From contig JAWKHH010000003.1 in NCBI GenBank assembly GCA_041394945.1, forward strand, positions 558,001 through 622,000: a stretch of DNA of 64,000 bases, in the 5' to 3' direction. Below the pieces are notes generated by a model. The model did no database searches, was not told where the DNA came from, and saw only the letters and a program-made list of their open reading frames with translations. Each line of letters starts with the position of its first letter. Position 1 is the stretch's first letter. Of the stretch, positions 24,611 to 35,935 are shown piece after piece. The translations under genes and the position numbers were made by a program. Source of the DNA: Bryobacteraceae bacterium. GTDB taxonomy: Bacteria > Acidobacteriota > Terriglobia > Bryobacterales > Bryobacteraceae.

Positions 24611-25576
24611 TCAGGACGAGATACCCCCATCGGGGGCCGCCCCGGCCTCGGTGATTTCGCTGATTTCCGCGGCCCGGCGCCGGCACCATGCCGCGCGGGG
24701 ATGGCCGGGAGCGAGCCGCAGTTCCCACACCGCGGCGGCCTCGAGAAAGGCGTCTCGGGCCGGGCCGTGGCGACCGAGGCCTTCCTCGGCCTCGGCGAGC
24801 TTTTCCTGATAGGGCAGGCCTTCGAGATCGAGCGCGACGCCGGAATCGCCCTCGCAGGCGATTTTGGAGCGAAAGCCCGCGGCCGCGCGTTCGTATTCGC
24901 CCTGGTAGAGGAGCCACTCGTCGACGACGGCGGGTTGGAGCTCGAGGTCGGCGCCGAAGCAGAGGAGCGCGGGGTGCCGGTCGAGCGACGGGTCGGCGAG
25001 GGCGCGCCGCTCGATGGCGGCCGAGCGCGCCATGGCCATGCAGGCGTCCGGAAGGCGCCCCTGCCGGGCGAGCGCGCGGGCGAGCATCAACAGCTCGGGA
25101 ACATGGTCGATCTCGTGGCAGCCGGCGCCCAATTTCCACTGCAGCGATTTTTCAAACAGCGCCGAAGCTTCGCCGTAGTCTTCGCGGGCCATGCAGATGC
25201 GACCGAGATCGCTGTAGCGCTGGGCCACCGCGTAGGGGTCCGGGTTGGGGGCCGCGTGCGTGCGGGCAAGCAGTTCGTAGGTGAGCGAGGCGGCGGCGTC
25301 GAGGTCGCCGCGCCGGTAGAGGAGATTGGCCCGCAGTACGGTCAAGGCGCGGGAGGCGGCGGCGCGGAAGGAGCGGTGCAGGTGGCGAAGCTGCGCGGTG
25401 GCGGCGTCGAGGGCTCCGGCGGCGCGATCGAGGTCGCCGGTGAAAGCTTCCGCTTCGGCCCGGCGCAGCAGCCGCGAGAAACTGCCGACGCGGAGGAAGC
25501 GCGAGCGGGCCCAAAGGACAAAGGCGCCGGCCAGAAGGACGGCGAGAATGACGAGCGGTCTCGCCCCCGGGTTCAT
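24611..25576 (-). CDS. Membrane-anchored TPR protein (second of pair)
   Basis: The start at 25576 (MNPGARPL) was chosen because its ATGA overlaps the stop of the upstream gene. A long in-frame upstream extension is Arg/Pro-rich shadow sequence. An N-terminal hydrophobic helix (PLVILAVLLAGAFVLWA) is followed by TPR-like helical pairs: RRAEAEAFTGDLDRAAGALD, RANLLYRRGDLDAAASLTYE, RYSDLGRICMAREDYGEASA and AEAEEGLGRHGPARDAFLE. It has 321 residues. Its role is unknown. The pair with the next gene, behind a CpaE/TadZ gene, recalls TadD/FlpD-like TPR lipoproteins of pilus loci, but no other tad gene is present. Confidence 0.78.
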   Translation of the reverse strand: MNPGARPLVILAVLLAGAFVLWARSRFLRVGSFSRLLRRAEAEAFTGDLDRAAGALDAATAQLRHLHRSFRAAASRALTVLRANLLYRRGDLDAAASLTYELLARTHAAPNPDPYAVAQRYSDLGRICMAREDYGEASALFEKSLQWKLGAGCHEIDHVPELLMLARALARQGRLPDACMAMARSAAIERRALADPSLDRHPALLCFGADLELQPAVVDEWLLYQGEYERAAAGFRSKIACEGDSGVALDLEGLPYQEKLAEAEEGLGRHGPARDAFLEAAAVWELRLAPGHPRAAWCRRRAAEISEITEAGAAPDGGISS

Positions 25577-26580
25577 CCCCGGGCGGCTGCCTCTCGCGCC
25601 GGAGGCGAAAGCGGCGCGTCGGTCCCGGAGAGCAGTTCGGCGCGGATGCGGACGGCGCGGCGGCGCGCGAGGGCGGCCTCGGTGGGGCGGTCCAGCCGGT
25701 CGAGCGCCGCGGCGAGCTTTTCCTGCTGGCCGGCAACCTCGGCGTGGACCGTGCCGAGTGCGCGCTCGAATGCCGCAAGCGCCCGGATCCGCATGTCTTC
25801 GGCGGCCTCCCACTCCTCGCGAGTCTCATGCAGCAGCGCGTAGGCGGCCCAGGCATGGCCGATCTCGTCGCCGGCGGCCGTGGGCGCGGCCCGGACGCTC
25901 CCGAGGATGCCGACGGCGCGGTCGAGCGCCGAACGCGCGGCCGGAAAATCGCCGAGCCGGATCCGCGCCTCGGCGAGATTCACCAGCGCGACCCCCTCCT
26001 CTGCCGAGCCCCGGCCGTGGATCCGGACGCACATTTGCAGGACGTCCTCGAGAATGGTGGCGGCCTCGCCGGGGCGCCCGAGTTCATTGAGAATCACTCC
26101 GGTGTTGCCGCGGGCTCCGGCTACCCGCGGATCGAGCGCGCCGTGGCGGCGGGCGAGCAGGCCGGCGCCGGCGAGGGCGGATTCGAGGGCGCCTTCGAGG
26201 TCGCCGATGGTGCGCTGCGCCGAGGCGAGGTTGAGGAGCGAGGCGGCGAAGCCGGCATCGCCCGTGGCGGCGTGGGAGGCGAGGGCGGCGGCGGCTTCGC
26301 GGACGAGTTCAGCCCCGCGGGCGCGATGTCCGTGCTCGAAACAGAGGTGGCCGAGCGTGTACCGGGCGGTGGCGGTGTCCGGGTGGAGACTGCCGCGGCG
26401 CCGGGAAAGCATGTCGAGCAGCCGTTCGGCGAGCGGAAGGGCTTCGCGGGTGCGGCGTGCGGACATGTAGATCTGGAGCCGGGCCATGAGAACCTGGTCC
26501 CAAAGCAGGAATCGCGCAATGCCGACGGCTCCGAGGGTGAGCGCGGCGACGGCGGCGGGAATCGGCCACAGCCACTCCAT
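25573..26580 (-). CDS. Membrane-anchored TPR protein (first of pair)
   Basis: 335 residues with an N-terminal hydrophobic segment (MEWLWPIPAAVAALTLGAVG). Several TPR units of the kinesin-light-chain type follow: LHPDTATARYTLGHLCFEHG, AASLLNLASAQRTIGDLEGA, RVAGARGNTGVILNELGRPG and GVALVNLAEARIRLGDFPAA. It is translationally coupled to the next TPR gene by a 4-base overlap and is 82 bases downstream of the CpaE-like gene. TPRs suggest a scaffold role; the partner is unknown. Confidence 0.78.
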   Translation of the reverse strand: MEWLWPIPAAVAALTLGAVGIARFLLWDQVLMARLQIYMSARRTREALPLAERLLDMLSRRRGSLHPDTATARYTLGHLCFEHGHRARGAELVREAAAALASHAATGDAGFAASLLNLASAQRTIGDLEGALESALAGAGLLARRHGALDPRVAGARGNTGVILNELGRPGEAATILEDVLQMCVRIHGRGSAEEGVALVNLAEARIRLGDFPAARSALDRAVGILGSVRAAPTAAGDEIGHAWAAYALLHETREEWEAAEDMRIRALAAFERALGTVHAEVAGQQEKLAAALDRLDRPTEAALARRRAVRIRAELLSGTDAPLSPPAREAAARG

Positions 26581-26662
26581 AGATGCTCTATCGACCGGGG
26601 AGCGGCGGGCCGTTAGCGGGCTGGCGGAAGTGGAGCCGGCGGCGCGTCAGCGGCCGACGGCG

Positions 26663-27841
26663 TCAACGGCCGACGAGCGACGAGAAGATCGACGTCCAGG
26701 ACTTTTTCTTCTCGCCATCGGGCTTGCCGCCGTCCTTGGGCTTCTCGAAGATCTGGGCGGCGAGGGCGGAGAGGCTCTTGCCGAAGCCGCTGCCGGGGCT
26801 GATCAGCTTGCCCTCCATGAGGGCGCGCTGAACCGATTCGTAGTCGCTTGGGATGACGCGGAAAACCTTGCTCCGGAGAGCGGTCTCGATGGCTTCCTGG
26901 TTGAGGCCGACATCGGGATTGTAGCGGTTGACGACGAGGCGGATCCGGGACTTCTCGACGCCGCTCGCGTTGAGGTGATGCAGGGCGCGCTGAGTGGAGC
27001 GGAGCGCCGGGAGTTCGTTGGTGGTGACGAGCAGAATTTCGTCGGACTGGACGAGGATGCTCTGGGACCAGCGGTTGAACGGGTTGCCGAGGTCGAGGAC
27101 GACGTAGTCGTAGGCCTGGCGGCAGAAGGCGATGACATCGGCCGGATCGGGAAGATCGTGGACGGCGTCCATGGCGTTTTCGGGCGAAAGCAGCACGTCG
27201 ACGCCTTTGTGCTGGACGACCATGCCGCGCCAGAGATCGGCGTCGAGGCCGCCGGAGCGGCTGAGGGCGTCGAGAAAGCTGTAGTTGGACTTGACCTTGA
27301 GCAGGAACGAGAGAGTGCCCGCGGTGGGGTCCATGTCGGCGAGGAGGATCTTCTTCGCGCCACCGCGCTTGGCCTGAAAGACGAGGCTGCTCGCGAGCGT
27401 GCTCGCGCCGCAGGCGCCCTTGACGGGAATCACCGAAAGGACGGTGCCGGCGCCGCCCACGCCGGGCCCGCTTTTGGCGACCCGCTCCATCACCGGCCGG
27501 AGTTGATCGACCGTGATCGGGTGGAGCAGGAATTCGGCGGCTCCGGCGCGGAGGGCGCGGAGGATGAGATCGGAGTTGTTATTGGTGAGCAGGGCCACCG
27601 GAACGGTGGAGGAGCCGAGGGCGCCGATCTCGGCGAGCAGCGCGAGGGCGCGTTCCTGGTCCGAGGTGACGTCGAGGAAGCAGAGCGCGTGGCCATTGGC
27701 GAGCAACTGCGAAAGCCGGGCGCGGTCGGGGTACTGCTGTACCTGGTCGACCGGCAGGGCCGGAAAATGTTGGCTCAGTAGAGGGATCAACTCCCCCATG
27801 AGCCGGCGCTCAGGGCAAATGACGAGAATGGTCTTCGACAC
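26663..27841 (-). CDS. CpaE/TadZ-like pilus-assembly ATPase
   Basis: Residues 1-120 are a receiver-like domain (ILVICPERRLMGELIPLL, LCFLDVTSDQE, GAAEFLLHPITVDQL). Residues 130-345 are a ParA-like ATPase with the deviant Walker A VKGACGAST, where the second Lys is replaced as in many CpaE/TadZ proteins, then ILLADMDPTAGTLSF and YVVLDLGNPFNRWSQ. CpaE/TadZ places Flp/Tad pili at the pole. No tadA, tadB, tadC or flp gene is visible in the window, so this is an orphan, or the rest of the system is elsewhere. A LuxR-type regulator is divergent from it across a 216-base gap. Confidence 0.85.
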   Translation of the reverse strand: MSKTILVICPERRLMGELIPLLSQHFPALPVDQVQQYPDRARLSQLLANGHALCFLDVTSDQERALALLAEIGALGSSTVPVALLTNNNSDLILRALRAGAAEFLLHPITVDQLRPVMERVAKSGPGVGGAGTVLSVIPVKGACGASTLASSLVFQAKRGGAKKILLADMDPTAGTLSFLLKVKSNYSFLDALSRSGGLDADLWRGMVVQHKGVDVLLSPENAMDAVHDLPDPADVIAFCRQAYDYVVLDLGNPFNRWSQSILVQSDEILLVTTNELPALRSTQRALHHLNASGVEKSRIRLVVNRYNPDVGLNQEAIETALRSKVFRVIPSDYESVQRALMEGKLISPGSGFGKSLSALAAQIFEKPKDGGKPDGEKKKSWTSIFSSLVGR

Positions 27842-28057
27842 TTCCGCTCTTCCAACTATTGTTTTCGCCCGGAGGCCGGCCGGGATCTCCCGGATCGGGC
27901 CGAGCGGTCATTCCGCTACTTCCTCACCCCTACATCGGCTGCCTACCGGAAAAACCTGAGAGTTGTCGGTGGGGAGTTCCACTAAAAGTGCAGAGCAGGC
28001 GGAAAAGGTCATACCCCGCGGTTTTAGTCCGAAAAGGAAATGGTAGGAACAACACGT

Positions 28058-28843
28058 ATGAATATGCTATCGCCGGCAACGCCGGACCTTCGATCTCCCC
28101 AACACCGTCCCCAGAATGGGCCGTTCGGAGACCGCCAGCACGGCAAAGCCGAGGCGGCCCGGGTGGAATCGGGACCGACGCAGGGCGTGCCGGGCGGCGC
28201 GCGGCGGCACGTGGTGGTTTGCGATACGCAGCCGATCACGGCGGAAGGGGTCCGGGCGTCATTAAGCGGTTGCGCGGACCTGGATTTCCTGGGGGCGACG
28301 GCGAGCCTGACGGATGCCTGGGCGCTGGCGCGGGACCGCGGGGCGGATCTGATGGTGGTGGACAAGTCGTTCGGGTCACAGACGCTGCTGCAATGGCTCG
28401 GGGAGATGCGGAGCCAGCAGCCGTCGATTGCGATTGTGGTGTGGGGGAACTCGATCACCGAACCGGAGGCGCTGCGGCTGCTGCAGGCCGGGGTGCGGGG
28501 GATCCTGCGGAAGAACGCCGACCGGGATACGCTCATCACGTGCCTGCGGTCGGTGGCCGGGGGCGTGAACTGGATGGAGGACACGCTGTTCCGGGAGGCT
28601 CCGCGGAACGAGCGCTATCCGAGGTCCGAACTGACGCCACGCGAGCAGCAGGTGCTCGAGCTGGTGGAGCAGGGGCTGAAGAACAAGGAGATCGCGCGCG
28701 AGCTCGGGATCCGGCCGGGGACGGTGAAGATCCACCTGAAGCACATCTTCGAGAAGACGGGCGTGCGCGGGCGGTACGGGCTGGCGCTGACGGGGCTGCG
28801 GGACCGGGGCGGGCTGGGCGTGGGCCGGCCGCTCGAGGAGTAG
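28058..28843 (+). CDS. NarL/FixJ-type response regulator
   Basis: The ATG at 28058 follows a TAGGA site; a GTG/ATG six codons upstream is too close to its SD. An unstructured 50-residue N-terminus precedes a receiver domain (VVVCDTQPITAEGVRASL, LMVVDKSFG with the likely phospho-acceptor Asp, VVWGNSITE, GVRGILRKNADRDTL). A LuxR HTH follows (LTPREQQVLELVEQGLKNKE, then IARELGIRPGTVKIHLKHIF). It should be a DNA-binding response regulator. No sensor kinase is adjacent. It is divergent from the CpaE-like gene, which it may regulate. Confidence 0.88.
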   Translation: MNMLSPATPDLRSPQHRPQNGPFGDRQHGKAEAARVESGPTQGVPGGARRHVVVCDTQPITAEGVRASLSGCADLDFLGATASLTDAWALARDRGADLMVVDKSFGSQTLLQWLGEMRSQQPSIAIVVWGNSITEPEALRLLQAGVRGILRKNADRDTLITCLRSVAGGVNWMEDTLFREAPRNERYPRSELTPREQQVLELVEQGLKNKEIARELGIRPGTVKIHLKHIFEKTGVRGRYGLALTGLRDRGGLGVGRPLEE

Positions 28844-28899
28844 CGCGAGGATCAGGGGGGGGCGGAGAATCGGCGGTGAGGAGGTTCCGGGCGAGGGCT

Positions 28900-29531
28900 C
28901 TACGGGCCGGGGAAGGTGCGTTCTCCGGTGGTGGCGGCGGCTGCCGCCTCGCGGATCCACGGCAGTTCGTGGCGGGTGAGTGTGTCGATCTGGATGCGGA
29001 CGCGCAGGTCCGCCATGGCATCGCGGAACAGCGCCGGGCTGTGGCGTCTCGGTGGCGCACCGGGCTCAGGCTCGTGGAATCCGGCGAGAAAGACGAGCGC
29101 GGAGAGGATGTCGGACGGGTCAGGGGAGGCCAAGAGGGCGCTCAGTTCCGCGGCGGTCGAGGCCTCCGGCGGAACACCGACCGCGTAGGTGCTCCAGGCA
29201 TAGTGGTTTCTGACCAGGGCGCCGGCCCGGTTTTCGATCCGGAGGAGGCGGAGACGGTCCGCGCCGATCGAATAGAATTGGCGCGCGATGTCGCGGCCGT
29301 TGACGACGGGCGCCGTTCGGACTTCGATCGCCTCCGTGGCCAGCATCGGGAAGTAGTAGTGCCCGACCCACCGCATCGAGCAGCGCCAGGAAGGACCACT
29401 CGCGGATCGGGCGGCTGCCGGCATCGAAGAGCCGGACGCAGGCGGAGACGTTCGCCGTTTCTGCAGATCCTCCAGAGATCGAACAGTTCGGGTGCGACGA
29501 ACCAGCCCTTTGGGGCAGCGCCCGCCAGCAT
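28900..29531 (-). pseudogene. Frameshifted conserved hypothetical gene
   Basis: Three frames must be joined. From the ATG at 29531 the first reads MLAGAAPKGWFVAPELFDLW. Around 29450 the coding signal moves to a frame reading AETANVSACVRLFDAGSRPI, then EWSFLALLDAV. Around 29375 it moves to a frame reading RWVGHYYFPMLATEAIEV, then FYSIGADRLRLLRIENRAGA and, further on, SDILSALVFLAGFHEPEPG, ending in FPGP. Each block is clearly protein-like. The two lesions could be real mutations or sequencing errors. The family is not recognised. Confidence 0.6.
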
Positions 29532-29623
29532 CGGCGCACCTTTGGACGCCGCCGGCGGGCGTGGGGCTGCGGTCCCCAGTGAGTACGCAATGCGGTTTCC
29601 ACCCTCCCCCCGGCCTAGGGGCA

Positions 29624-29653
29624 TTGCCTGCTTCGCCCGATTCGGTGGATAAT
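29624..29653 (+). promoter_or_regulatory. Possible clpX promoter
   Basis: TTGCCT (29624-29629), an 18-base spacer and GATAAT (29648-29653) lie about 118 bases before the clpX start. An alternative -35 TTGACC occurs downstream without a good -10. The leader contains a GC-rich inverted repeat (CCGCCG...CGGCGG). The remainder of 29532-29770 shows nothing else I can support. Confidence 0.35.
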
Positions 29654-29770
29654 GGAGTTTCACGGATTGGTAAGAAACGCTTGACCCCCGAGGGTAACCA
29701 GATCTGTGCAATGTCTCGTGGCACCGCCGGCGCCTGCCGACGGCGGGGTCCAAGCAGGGAGGAGTGACGC

Positions 29771-31030
<1,260 letters not shown>

Positions 31031-31157
31031 ACATTTTTCCCGGCCGGCGACGGGGCAGTCCGGCCGACGCGCAGACCAAAGATCTACCCGCGAACGCGTG
31101 CAACGCGGTTCGTTCCCGCCGATTCACGGTATTCTTGAGATAAGGTTCCAGCCAAAC

Positions 31158-33614
<2,457 letters not shown>

Positions 33615-33621
33615 CCGGTCT

Positions 33622-33651
33622 CCGGGAGAGAAGGCTCCCGGTACTGGTTTT
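33622..33651 (+). terminator. Weak terminator or attenuator between lon and engB
   Basis: A perfect CCGGGAG/CTCCCGG stem (33622-33628 with 33635-33641) with a 6-base loop is followed a few bases later by GGTTTTC. The downstream engB start is only about 10 bases on, so partial termination or translational control is possible. Confidence 0.4.
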
Positions 33652-33659
33652 CGGTGGCC

Positions 33660-34244
33660 ATGCAAAATCCGGAAGCGCGATTTATAATAAGTGCAGCACG
33701 ACCGGAACAGTTCCCCGGAGAGGACCTACCGGAAATTGCCTTCCTGGGGCGCAGCAACGTTGGAAAGTCCAGCCTGCTGAATGCGATTACGGGAAGCCCG
33801 GGACTGGCGAAAACCAGTTCGACGCCGGGACGGACCCAGACGGTGAATTTCTTCCGGGTCGCGAATCGCTTCCTGTTTGTGGATCTGCCTGGATACGGAT
33901 TCGCACGGGTACCCAAGGAGATCGCTCAAAGCTGGAAAAAGCTAATTGAAAGCTACCTCGCGCGTCGGCCCGGACCGGATTTGTGTCTGGTACTGCTGGA
34001 CGCACGCCGGGGTTGGATGGAAAAGGACCTGGAACTGCGGGAATGGCTCGAGTTCCATGGCCGGAAATACATCGTGGCCGCCACGAAGTTCGATAAGTTG
34101 AAATCGCAAAAGGAACGACACGCCGCACTCAACCGCCTCAACCGTTACCAGGCCGAGGCGCCGGCGATACCTTTCTCGGCCGTCACGGGCCAGGGAGTGA
34201 GGGAAATTTGGCAAACAATCTTGAAGACACCAACGAACCGGTAG
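33660..34244 (+). CDS. engB: Ribosome biogenesis GTP-binding protein EngB/YsxC
   Basis: About 194 residues. The G1 motif is GRSNVGKSSLLN, followed by TSSTPGRTQTVNFF (G2), DLPGYG (G3), ATKFDK (G4) and SAVTGQG (G5). The N-terminal strand FIISAARPEQFP is typical of the family. It acts in 50S subunit maturation. A GTG two codons upstream (33654) is an alternative start. Its 3' end overlaps the rho start by 37 bases, so the two are translationally linked. Confidence 0.95.
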   Translation: MQNPEARFIISAARPEQFPGEDLPEIAFLGRSNVGKSSLLNAITGSPGLAKTSSTPGRTQTVNFFRVANRFLFVDLPGYGFARVPKEIAQSWKKLIESYLARRPGPDLCLVLLDARRGWMEKDLELREWLEFHGRKYIVAATKFDKLKSQKERHAALNRLNRYQAEAPAIPFSAVTGQGVREIWQTILKTPTNR

Positions 34245-35863
34245 AGGAAATTTCTACCCCCGCCACCGCCGCCGACGAAGCGCCCGCTTCGGAAGCCGCC
34301 ACCAACGAAACCGCCAAGCCGGAGGCCAAGCCGGCCGAAGCCAGGCGTTCCAGACAACCCAAGGACGGCAACCGCGCCGACAAGGACAAAGAAAAGGATC
34401 TGGCCGCGAAAGAGGCAGCTGCGAAAGAGGCGGCTGCGAAGGAGGCGGCTGCGAGGGAGGCCGCCAAGGACCCGGCGCCGCCCCCCCCGGCGGATGACGC
34501 GGCAGAGCCGCCGAAGCAGTCCCCGGCCAAGGATGGTTCCCCGGCCGAATTGCGCGATGCCGACCTTCCTCCAGGGACGACGCGGCGGAAGCAGGGCGGA
34601 CGGGATGTCATCAGCCTCGACCTGGTCGAGCTGAAGGACATGAGCATCATCAAGCTCAACCAGATCGCGAAGGAACTGGGCGTGGCCGGCATGGCCGGGA
34701 TGCGCAAGCAGGACCTGATTTTCAAGATCCTGCAGGTGCAGGCCGAGAAGTCGGGGTTGATCTTCGCCGAAGGCGTGCTCGAGTGCCTGCCCGACGGGTT
34801 CGGATTCCTGCGCGCGCCCGAGTACAACTATCTGCCGGGTCCGGACGACGTGTACGTCTCGCCGTCGCAGATCCGGCGTTTCGACCTGCGCACGGGCGAT
34901 ACGATTTCCGGACAGATCCGTCCGCCGAAGGAAGGCGAGCGGTACTTCGCGCTCATCAAGGTGGACGCGATCAACTTCGAGCCGCCGGAAGAGGCGCGCA
35001 ACAAGATCTTTTTCGACAACCTCACGCCGCTCTATCCGCAGGAGCGCGTGAAACTCGAAACGGCTCGCGACAACTATTCGGGCCGCGTGATGGATATGCT
35101 CACGCCGATCGGCAAGGGGCAGCGCGGGTTGATCGTGGCGCCGCCGCGCACCGGTAAGACGATGCTGCTGCAGTCGATCGCGAATTCGATCACGACGAAT
35201 CATCCGGAGATCAACCTGATCGTGCTGCTGATCGACGAGCGGCCGGAAGAAGTCACCGACATGCAGCGTTCGGTAAAGGGCGAGGTGATCGCTTCCACCT
35301 TCGACGAACCGGCATCGCGGCACGTGCAGGTGGCCGAGATGGTGATCGAGAAGGCCAAGCGCCTGGTAGAGCACCGCCGGGACGTGGTGATCCTGCTCGA
35401 CTCGATCACGCGCCTGGCGCGCGCCTATAACTCGGTGGTTCCGCCTTCGGGCAAGGTGCTCTCGGGCGGCGTCGACTCGAACGCGCTGCAGCGGCCGAAG
35501 CGGTTCTTCGGCGCGGCGCGCAACATCGAGGAGGGCGGATCGCTGACGATCATCGCCACCGCGCTCATCGACACGGGATCGCGCATGGACGATGTGATCT
35601 TCGAGGAATTCAAGGGCACTGGCAACATGGAAGTCCACCTGGACCGCAAGATGGTGGACAAGCGCATCTTCCCGGCGATCGATATCCACAAGAGCGGCAC
35701 GCGCAAGGACGAGTTGCTGCTTCCGAAGGAAGACCTCAACCGGATCTGGGTGTTGCGGAAGGTGATGAGTCCGCTTTCGCCGGTGGAATCGATCGAGCTG
35801 CTGCTCGACCGGTTGTCGAAGAGCCGGAGCAACGCGGAGTTCCTGGCTTCGATGAACGGGTAA
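34208..35863 (+). CDS. rho: Transcription termination factor Rho
   Basis: It uses a TTG start inside the engB 3' end. The first 130 or so residues are a low-complexity Ala/Glu/Lys/Pro-rich extension with AAKEA repeats. A Rho N-terminal domain (LDLVELKDMSIIKLNQIAKE) and a cold-shock RNA-binding domain (DGFGFLRAPEYNYLPGPDDV) follow. The hexameric ATPase has APPRTGKT near residue 311, LLIDERPEEVTDM and ILLDSITRLARAYN. Length is 551 residues, against about 420 in E. coli. Rho ends transcripts by RNA-dependent translocation. It is the last gene of the clpX-lon-engB-rho run and is followed by an intrinsic terminator. Confidence 0.97.
   Translation: MANNLEDTNEPVEEISTPATAADEAPASEAATNETAKPEAKPAEARRSRQPKDGNRADKDKEKDLAAKEAAAKEAAAKEAAAREAAKDPAPPPPADDAAEPPKQSPAKDGSPAELRDADLPPGTTRRKQGGRDVISLDLVELKDMSIIKLNQIAKELGVAGMAGMRKQDLIFKILQVQAEKSGLIFAEGVLECLPDGFGFLRAPEYNYLPGPDDVYVSPSQIRRFDLRTGDTISGQIRPPKEGERYFALIKVDAINFEPPEEARNKIFFDNLTPLYPQERVKLETARDNYSGRVMDMLTPIGKGQRGLIVAPPRTGKTMLLQSIANSITTNHPEINLIVLLIDERPEEVTDMQRSVKGEVIASTFDEPASRHVQVAEMVIEKAKRLVEHRRDVVILLDSITRLARAYNSVVPPSGKVLSGGVDSNALQRPKRFFGAARNIEEGGSLTIIATALIDTGSRMDDVIFEEFKGTGNMEVHLDRKMVDKRIFPAIDIHKSGTRKDELLLPKEDLNRIWVLRKVMSPLSPVESIELLLDRLSKSRSNAEFLASMNG
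34406..34465 (+). repeat. Four tandem 15-bp repeats in the rho N-terminal extension
   Basis: The unit is GCGAAAGAGGCGGCT with one to three changes per copy, encoding AKEAA four times. Because the unit is a multiple of three, copy-number change would lengthen the extension without a frameshift. Confidence 0.8.
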
Positions 35864-35888
35864 CGAGACCCAGGCTAGATAAGGCAAA

Positions 35889-35921
35889 CGGGGCGTCCCA
35901 CCGAGGGGCGCCTCGTTTTTT
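35889..35921 (+). terminator. Rho-independent terminator after rho
   Basis: An 11-bp stem with two G-T pairs (35889-35899 with 35905-35915) and a 5-base loop is followed by TTTTTT. It ends the clpX-rho run and lies 15 bases from the convergent TonB-receptor stop. Confidence 0.9.
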
Positions 35922-35935
35922 CGTTTGGACCTCGA

